From Hymenochaete sp. R1 (Eukaryota; Basidiomycota; Agaricomycetes; Hymenochaetales; Hymenochaetaceae): a stretch of 64,000 nt of DNA. The stretch lies in contig JAFREE010000037.1 of NCBI GenBank assembly GCA_019400425.1, forward strand, positions 1-64,000. Reading direction: 5' to 3'. The position numbers were made by a program, and so were the translations under genes. This document shows, one piece after another, positions 57,840 to 64,000 of this stretch. Every line of letters begins with the position of its first letter. Position 1 is the stretch's first letter. The notes under the pieces were generated by a model. It was not told where the DNA came from. It worked only from the letters and a program-made list of their open reading frames with translations, and searched no databases.

Positions 57840-59604
57840 TTAGAGTTTTGCATCCCTGAATTTCACGAGCTGGAGCTTCTGATCTGTAATTCAAATCAAT
57901 TGAAGACCTTCAATAATAAGTGAAACCAAGCTAGGCTCACAGGTGTTGTTGTATAAGACGTGCTCCGGACTTGGTACCGTGTGAACAAATAACCCTCGAG
58001 CATCAACCATCTCCGGAACCAATTCGCTCAGCTTTGAGATGCCAAGTAAACGCATGTTCATCTCCATCTCGTCTTTTAAGATCTTGATCGCGTGTTCTGC
58101 ACCTTCCTGGCCGTACGCACAGTATGAATAGAGGAAGCCCTTTCCAATGCCAACCGCGCTAGCTCCGAGTGCAAGCGCTTTAAGGATGTCAGATGCACGT
58201 CGTATACCCCCATCAACGAAGATATGGAAGTTCGGATTGGGCCACAGCTTGCGTTCCTTCAGCTTGTCAACAACTTCGGCGAGGATCTCGAGCCCGGACC
58301 GAGCCATGTCAAGCTGACGTCCACCATGATTAGAGAGGACTACTCCTTGAACGCCTGCTTCAATGGCAAGGAGGGTGTCTTCCCAAGTCTGAATCCCCTT
58401 AAGAATAATCGGTACTGGGCAACTTTAAGTACGACGTGAAAGAGATAAGTATGAAATACGCACAGGTAGTGATGCGCTGAAAGCACGGTATTTCTCCCCA
58501 ATCCAAGCTAGGGTCAATAAAGGACTGAATAATGTCAGAAGAGAAAGGTTTCCAAAAAAAGAGTGAACGCACGCTGATGGCCCGAGTGTGGCCCTCACCC
58601 TTCTCGACTTTCTGACTCTGCCCCTCCTGAATCTTTGCACCCGCGTCGTTGTTCCCGTCCTCTGCATTCTTCGCCCGCATATCCTTCTCCCGGCGTCCTA
58701 GTTGAGGTGCATCAACGGTAATGAAAAGTCCTTTCGAACCTCGTCGCTCAAGGTTCTGGACATATTTCTTCGTCAAATCACGGTTCTGGTTCACGTATCT
58801 ACGCGTTATTAGTACCCGTCAAATACATTCCTCGGATGTACTTACAGCTGAGAGAATATTGTTTGTCCAGGCACGCGGGCATCAGCAAGTTCGTCAAAGC
58901 TAAACGAGGCAAAGGTCGAGGTCATCATTATGACGTCGTTCTTCCCAGCGGCACGGATTAAGTTAAGCTCGCCCTCAGAGTGCCCAAGACGACCAAGAGC
59001 CATAGCTGAGATATAGAAAGGCATAGCCGTCTTCTGTCCTAGAATAGTGTGACTGAAGTCAATACTTGAAACATTTTTGAGAACCCGCGGTCGAAACCAG
59101 ACGCGTTGGAATGCGTTATGGTTCTCTCTGATTGCGATCTCGTCATCGGAGCCACTGCTATAGTAAGACCAGGTTTTAGGTGGGAGTAACTCCCTAGATA
59201 GTACTTCAAAGTCGAAGAGGTTAAGGATCTCCGAGACGGGGGGTCTTGCTGCATAGAGAGCGGCTCGTCTTTGCTCCTCTGGGGTCTGTTCTACGATGGT
59301 CTGCGTCACAGACGACATGTCGACAGGTCCAAGATGTTTATCCTTGGGAAGGTGGGTCGTGACAATATCAGCAGAATGGATGGGTTCGTATTCTTTGGTC
59401 GCATCTTTGCCAGCATACTTGAGAATGATCTTGGATCCACCCGGATGTTCTGTAGCGACATGCTTAGTACCGGACACACACATAGCCGAATAACATACCA
59501 TCGAGAAAATTTGTTACATCATAGGCTTGCCCATGAATGACAATCCAACAACTGTCTCGGTTGTTGTGCTCGGCAATGACGGAACCAGTAATCAAGGACG
59601 CCAT
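57840..59604 (-). CDS. CYB2: L-lactate dehydrogenase (cytochrome b2 type), copy 2
   Basis: Same reaction and layout as copy 1. Start MASLITGSVIAEHNNRDSCW at 59604; end YQKLQLVKFRDAKL at 57840. Cytochrome b5 domain IVIHGQAYDVTNFLD and EHPGGSKIILKYAGKDATKEY. FMN barrel: TWSYYSSGSDDEIAIREN, FYISAMALGRLGHSEGELNL, MMTSTFASFSFDELADA, YVNQNRDLTKKYVQ, ITVDAPQLGRREKDMRAK, LPIILKGIQTWEDTLLAIEA, VVLSNHGGRQLDMARSG, FHIFVDGGIRRASDILKALA, GFLYSYCAYG, MNMRLLGI. The active-site signature is the canonical LDMARSG, where copy 1 has IDTAPSG. Splice joins remain open through all exons, so it appears functional. It has a lysine/glycine-rich insert after the DMRAK block (NAEDGNNDAG). Confidence 0.92.
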
Positions 59605-60142
59605 ATGGCGAGAAAGCAGCTTGCGAATTTAGATTAACAGGGCTAGGAGACTTGACCAGTCTTTATACGAGGAGTGCTCAACGAAATCGCGGAGCTCTCG
59701 GAGCGCCTTTCAGGCGAACCGAAGGAGTAGAGGCGGAGCGAGCAGTATGGGCCGTGGTGATATGGCTCTGTCGAAGTGAAGCGCGTTTTCCGTCTTTAAC
59801 CGCTTGAAAAGCAAGTCAAATGCAGTGAAGTCTAGGTACAAAAAAAAGGAAGACACTCACATCTTTCAACCATTCCCTTTATGCGGACTTTGTTCGGCAT
59901 CTGCCAGTTCGCATGTAAGTAGTCTTGGTTCAGCGGCCTCATGCACTGTAACAGATTGTTTGCCTAGGAAGCTAGAAGAAAGTGAAAGGTGGCACCACCT
60001 TTTACCAGATTTTAGACGACCACCCAGTCCTTGCTACATTGTTTTTTTTTTCCCAAAGTCATTCGGTACAAAAAAATGAAACAGTAAAGATTGTTCAGTC
60101 TGCAATGAGTAAATACGCATGGATGCCGCAGCTCTAGTCCAC
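59605..60142. other. Intergenic
   Basis: Upstream region of lactate dehydrogenase copy 2 and 3' flank of PPM1. No coding signal beyond short chance frames. Confidence 0.4.
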
Positions 60143-61510
60143 TCAATCTCCGCGTGGAAAATTGACCAAAATTCCTTCGTCAGATTCATCAGGATCTACA
60201 AGATGAGCGTCCCATTTGAGATCCCATTCATCCCACTGCACGGATTGGTTCAAGTGTCCTATCAATTGTGATCCAACCTGTGCCCATGTGATTGCGTAAT
60301 GAGAAAGAATGAGATCAAGCTCTTCCACTTCATCGATGTTTTCTTTCTGCCTTATCCTTCCATAGATGTAAAAATACCATACACACAATGAAAACAAAAG
60401 GCACTTACACTCTTTCTATGTCAACAGGTAGCAACCGCGTCCTAATTTCCTTGAGGGAAACGGCTTTCGACATAGTAAAGCCCAGCTCTTTGAAGCGATT
60501 TTCGAGCGAAAGCTTGTCGTGAAATGGTTGAACTCCTGGAAGTTCAATATTCCGAGCCTTCTGAAGTCCGAGTCAAGAGTGAAACGATCCTTCACCAGAT
60601 AGACACTCACTAAATTGGACTTCATCACATTCCCAAAGCTATCGTTTAAGCCGAACATCTACATACACGACAAATAGATCAATCCAAGGCCATAAAAATA
60701 GAGACTGAATGGCACGAACCTCGTAAACAATAGTACCAAGAGGAGCGGAGCCGGTGAAATGTTTAACAATCCAGGAGATGATAGAGGCAGATTGTGATGG
60801 TGTCATGTATGCCAAGACACATTCAAATAGTATTACGGTCGGGAGTGACTTATCGAGCAAAGGAGAGTCACCATTGTAAAGTAAGGGTTCAAGAGCAGTT
60901 AACGGTGTCCGGATATCTCCAGCAATGAGATTGTAAATGTCGGAGAACAAGCAAGTTCCCCCACCACCTACGAAATCTTGAGAACAAGCGGGCACAACGG
61001 GATATATCTTGCTAACCAACAACGACACGCTCTCCAAGAGCGGAGTTCAGCTCTTTGTTCTTTTGGATAATCATTGCTTTCCTGGCCGTAATCTCTGCGA
61101 AGTCTACTTCCACATACTTTGCAACATTGGGAATCCGTTTATCATTCTATCCCTACCATATATACTGAACGTCGTCAGGATAAATGGACGTGGAAACGCA
61201 CGGTGAATCGCCAGAATCGCGTGTCGCTGCCCGCTCCTAGATTCACGATCTGTGCCCGCTGCCCAGCCGCAGAACACAAATCAAGCCACGAAAAAAGCAA
61301 CCGGTCGATACTTTCCGAGCGAATATAAGTCCCAATGTTGATCACCGGCGACCGTGGCTCCTGCTGCTTTGAGCGGGACACAAAGAAATGAACGTAGGGG
61401 TCATGAAGGTAGTTTCTGCGGACAGCAGATGACCGTGCGATAGATGCGTCCAGGTCCGTGCTCCTGATGCCAGCGTCAGCATCTTCCTGTCTCAGAAGAG
61501 GAGAGAACAT
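60143..61510 (-). CDS. PPM1: Leucine carboxyl methyltransferase 1
   Basis: Methylates the C-terminal leucine of the PP2A catalytic subunit, steering holoenzyme assembly. Start MFSPLLRQEDADAGIRSTD at 61510; end GILVNFPRGD at 60143. Motifs in order: YLHDPYVHFFV, IGTYIRSESIDRLLFSWL, QIVNLGAGSDTRFWRF (SAM motif I, as in LCMT1), KYVEVDFAEITARKA, GGTCLFSDIYNLIAGDIR, VILFECVLAYMTPSQSASII (acidic plus strand), GTIVYEMFGLNDSFG, ELPGVQPFHDKLSLENRFKE, HYAITWAQ. The exon junctions I followed (61260-61040) close in frame with phase 0 and phase 1 introns. Cytosolic/nuclear enzyme, single domain, length close to the family's usual 330-370 residues. Confidence 0.92.
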
Positions 61511-61805
61511 AGTATTCGAGAGTGAGAACGAGAGAGGCTTGGGGGATACGTGGATGGTGTGTTTTATGGTGTGTTGTATGGTTAAAGTTAGGCGAGGCCA
61601 GTATGAGGTTGAGTCCAACTTGTTTGTTGACTCGAGCTCGATCATGCTTGCATATATTAATATTATGATATAATTTTAATATTAATATTAATAGCGGTGA
61701 TCCTCACGTGGGTTTTTGCAGCCTCTCAGTCGTCTTCGTCGCCTGTAGCCTTCGTCCGACTGGTCTTGCGCTCACCCAAGTCTTCCTCCCTCCGACACGT
61801 CTGAT
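61511..61805. promoter_or_regulatory. Shared divergent promoter, PPM1 / TIM22
   Basis: 295 bp between the two start codons. It contains an AT-only palindromic tract at about 61652-61694 (repeated TATTAATATTA) and a CACGTG E-box at 61705-61710, 96 bp before the TIM22 start. The AT tract is a likely nucleosome-free core. Confidence 0.5.
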
Positions 61806-62539
61806 ATGCCATGGCCTCCAGTAACTCCCGTATTCGCGGCGGGTCAGGAGCCTCTCCCTCCCGGTATGACCGAGGAAGATCGAGCCCAGCTTAACCAAGC
61901 GAAAAGGTATCAGGATTACCTCGCCGCAATACCTGAGTCATGTGCCTTTAAAACAGGGATGGCTGGCGTAGCAGGTGCGTAATCTCAACTTAGGAGATTC
62001 AAACAAGGACTTATACCTTCTGGAAGGTGTCGGATTGGGTGCTTTCTTCTCCCTCATGTCCGCATCCTTTGCATACGAAGATCCATTACTACGCCCTCAA
62101 GCACAAACTAATCTAAACACGACGCAAAAAGCACGCGAAATATTCAAGGATATGGGTAAAGGGATGTGGAGGAGTGGGAAGGGATTTGGTAAAGTTGGTG
62201 CTTTGTTTGCTGGATTGGAATGTGCTGTCGAGTCGGTATGTCCTTACTTCTATGCTACCGCGCCGGCCAAATGAATACCAACTATATGGGTCTTTTCGTT
62301 TTAGTATCGAGGAAAGAACGACATCGTGAATCCTGTCGTGGCTGGTTTCATGGCTGGTGGGATCCTTGCTCGAAATTCTGGTCCTAAAGCAGCTCTGGGT
62401 GGTGGCGCCGCCTTTGCTGCCTTTTCCGCGGTCATAGACCTTTTTCTCAAACGAGAAACATCAGAGTGCGTACATCTACTTCCTTTCTGTATATATGCCA
62501 TGCTGACGATTTCTGCTTTGTGTTAGTGATGACGACTAA
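61806..62539 (+). CDS. TIM22: Mitochondrial import translocase subunit Tim22
   Basis: Pore subunit of the TIM22 complex that inserts carrier proteins into the inner mitochondrial membrane. Model join(61806..61974,62027..62235,62305..62465,62527..62539), 183 residues, phases consistent; the last exon is 13 nt. Tim17/22/23-family features: the [20 protein letters not shown] helix with the conserved Cys and Gly zipper, [20 protein letters not shown] (loop and second span), [20 protein letters not shown] with the family signature, [20 protein letters not shown], and [14 protein letters not shown]. The two Cys that flank spans 1 and 2 in Tim22 are present ([14 protein letters not shown]). Starts [11 protein letters not shown]-terminus acidic (DDDD). 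Confidence 0.93.
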
Positions 62540-63364
62540 TGACACATCTCGGAGGAGCTTACACATTAATTTATCTACGATCTAGAGCAACTATAGTATC
62601 TCCTTAATGCAATAAAGCACGTCTCCGTCACTTACCTTCTGTCCCGCTCAAGAGCTTTTAAAGTAGATCAGGTAGACCTATGACGCCGAATCACTGAAAT
62701 AAAGATATCACTTGGATTTCTCAATCGCATCTGCGATCTCTTCCGGCTGTCAGACTGGTTGCCGCAACAATACGCTGACATAGCATACTATGGGCGCGAT
62801 ATAGGGCCTTTTGACCACAGCCCTTTTCTCTCAGAAAAAAGTGTACTCTTAGTACGCGCAGCCTTGTTCGACTTTGTGGGTCCGCATCAAACAAAACAGG
62901 TGCGCCTTGTTTCTGTTATTCTTTGTATCCCGTTAGTTATCAGAGGCTCCGAGTCGGCATTTTCATAAAAATGTTCGTAGGATTTTTCTCAAGCTTCCAC
63001 TGTTATAACTTAAGGTTTTTTAGGGATGTCCAAGAAAGCAAGTCATTCATAACAACCTTGTGAAAATGATTGCAGGGAAAAACTAACAACGAAGTTTCAC
63101 TGTGCGACGTTTTAAAGAGAACAAACGGAACAACAGAGGTGGCCCGCGCGCTTAGAGTCCGTTAACAACCTTATTCCTCATCACCTGGATCCCACGTCGC
63201 CCTGCTATAAATAAGGGCTCCAGAAGGACTGACATCGATTCCCAGAGCCTCGTTGATCGAGTAGTGTACTGTCTCTGTTTTTGTTTTCCCCTTTCTTCCC
63301 CTCCTCTCTGGTTTGTATACTACAGCCACTCCTTTACGACTTTTCTCAAGGGTTTACAAAAAAA
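62540..63364. other. Intergenic, promoter of the small GPI protein gene
   Basis: 825 bp with no supported gene. TATAAATA at 63206-63213 lies 152 bp before the next start. Long pyrimidine-rich tracts occur between 63270 and 63350, as in highly expressed fungal promoters. Confidence 0.4.
63206..63213 (+). promoter_or_regulatory. TATA box of the small GPI protein gene
   Basis: TATAAATA followed by a pyrimidine-rich region before the ATG at 63365. Confidence 0.5.
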
Positions 63365-63769
63365 ATGAATCCCTGCTCTATTTTGGTCACACTCTGCATT
63401 TCCAGTCTCTTCGGTGTGTTCTCTGTCCACTATTAGCGGGACATCTATGACTCAATCGAAGTGCTCTTAGCATTTGCTGCTCCCAATCCGACTCCCATAG
63501 ATTCTGGTACAGCTCGTGTCATCGCTGTCAATGATAATCTCGCCTGCTCTTCAGGATCTTGCAATACAACTGTATGTTTCGGTGTTTCCCTCTTTCACGG
63601 CTGTGAACAAGAACTCACGACCCCATCCTTTGCGAAGCTTGCATCCAGTTCTTCACGAAGCTCCAATTCATCCACGAGTACTGCAACTTTTCAGTACGAA
63701 GTCGGCTCGTTATCCTCGTTGACCTTTTTAGCGGCCGGAAGTATAGCCTTTACCACCGGCATGCTTTAA
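63365..63769 (+). CDS. Small secreted Cys/Ser-rich protein with GPI-type tail
   Basis: Model join(63365..63413,63471..63769), 115 residues, phases consistent. Signal peptide MNPCSILVTLCISSLFAFAA. Short Cys-bearing core (LACSSGSCNTTVCFG, HGCEQ; five Cys after the signal). Ser-rich stem (SSSSRSSNSSTST). Hydrophobic C-terminus (SSLTFLAAGSIAFTTGML) fitting a GPI signal. The second exon has an internal GTATGT that could act as a donor, but splicing there destroys the GPI tail, so I left it unspliced. Not recognised as a named family; small size plus Cys suggests a cell-wall or effector-like protein. Confidence 0.6.
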
Positions 63770-64000
63770 TCCATAGTGGGCAGAGGGGACATTGACATTC
63801 ATTCGCAGATGCATTTACACCATCTTACTCCGTGTTATATACCACTGGACTACATTATAATAGAAACATGTCATTATAAAAGTCTACGATCATTTGTAAC
63901 GAAGTCGAATTCCGATCGTCTGATCTACAAAGGCAAAATAGCGAGTTGGCACATTTAAAAAGCGTCACTAAAATACAATACACATGCCGAAAATGAACGA
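63770..64000. other. 3' flank at window edge
   Basis: No gene seen; AT-rich sequence to the end of the window. Confidence 0.35.

Noticed and set aside
63552..63620. Possible intron in the small GPI protein
   Set aside because: Splicing at the GTATGT would replace the Ser-rich stem and GPI signal with a Pro/His-rich tail, so the unspliced reading is better.

Overview
This is a nuclear genome segment of a filamentous basidiomycete, most likely an Agaricomycete. The genes have many short introns (mostly 45-80 nt, a few of 35-36 nt) with GT(A/G)NGT donors, very small exons, and short, often shared intergenic promoters. The protein set is fungal: trifunctional TRP1, a cell-wall MAP kinase, NoxR, an EgtB-like enzyme, TRK1 and GPI-type secreted proteins. 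I saw no rRNA or tRNA gene, CRISPR array or prokaryotic operon. All exon models are my own splice calls from GT/GC-AG sites, frame continuity and recalled family motifs. No search or transcript data was used.

Layout. 0.3-1.5 kb: RRM RNA-binding protein (+). 1.9-2.7 kb: decayed coding remnant (-). 3.3-7.1 kb: large BRCT protein with a PCNA-binding (PIP) motif (-). 7.4-8.2 kb: unknown protein (-). 8.7-11.8 kb: phospholipid:diacylglycerol acyltransferase, full of microexons (+). 12.0-13.5 kb: glucosamine-6-phosphate deaminase (-). 14.0-14.7 kb: doubtful membrane protein (-). 15.1-16.2 kb: twin CX3C protein (+). 17.3-18.2 kb: unknown (+). 18.7-19.6 kb: secreted cupredoxin-like protein (+). 20.1-21.4 kb: DUF218 membrane protein (-). 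21.7-23.0 kb: GTPBP1-like N-terminal domain without a GTPase domain (-). 23.6-25.4 kb: Slt2/Mpk1 MAP kinase (-). 26.0-28.7 kb: TRP1 (+). 29.3-30.2 kb: tetraspan membrane protein (+). 30.4-31.5 kb: nicotinamidase PNC1 (-). 32.7-34.9 kb: EgtB-like non-heme iron enzyme (+). 35.3-37.7 kb: cytochrome b2-type L-lactate dehydrogenase copy 1 (+). 38.7-41.2 kb: Dal5-type MFS transporter (-). 41.9-43.8 kb: NoxR (-). 45.1-45.4 kb: MITE-like inverted repeat. 45.6-47.7 kb: membrane-anchored spermidine-synthase-like protein (+). 48.0-52.6 kb: nuclease-helicase fusion (+). 52.9-56.3 kb: TRK1 potassium transporter (-). 57.3-57.7 kb: tiny type I membrane protein (+). 57.8-59.6 kb: L-lactate dehydrogenase copy 2 (-). 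60.1-61.5 kb: PPM1 (-). 61.8-62.5 kb: TIM22 (+). 63.4-63.8 kb: small GPI-type protein (+).

The genes are a typical unlinked eukaryotic mix rather than a pathway cluster. The two lactate dehydrogenase copies are one functional link. MAPK and NoxR both belong to growth and stress signalling. PPM1 and TIM22 share a divergent promoter of about 300 bp. The strongest candidate for an under-described system is the 1447-residue protein at 47964-52636. It joins a Cas4/RecB-like Fe-S nuclease with all motifs intact to a complete SF1 helicase, in an arrangement related to but distinct from Dna2.
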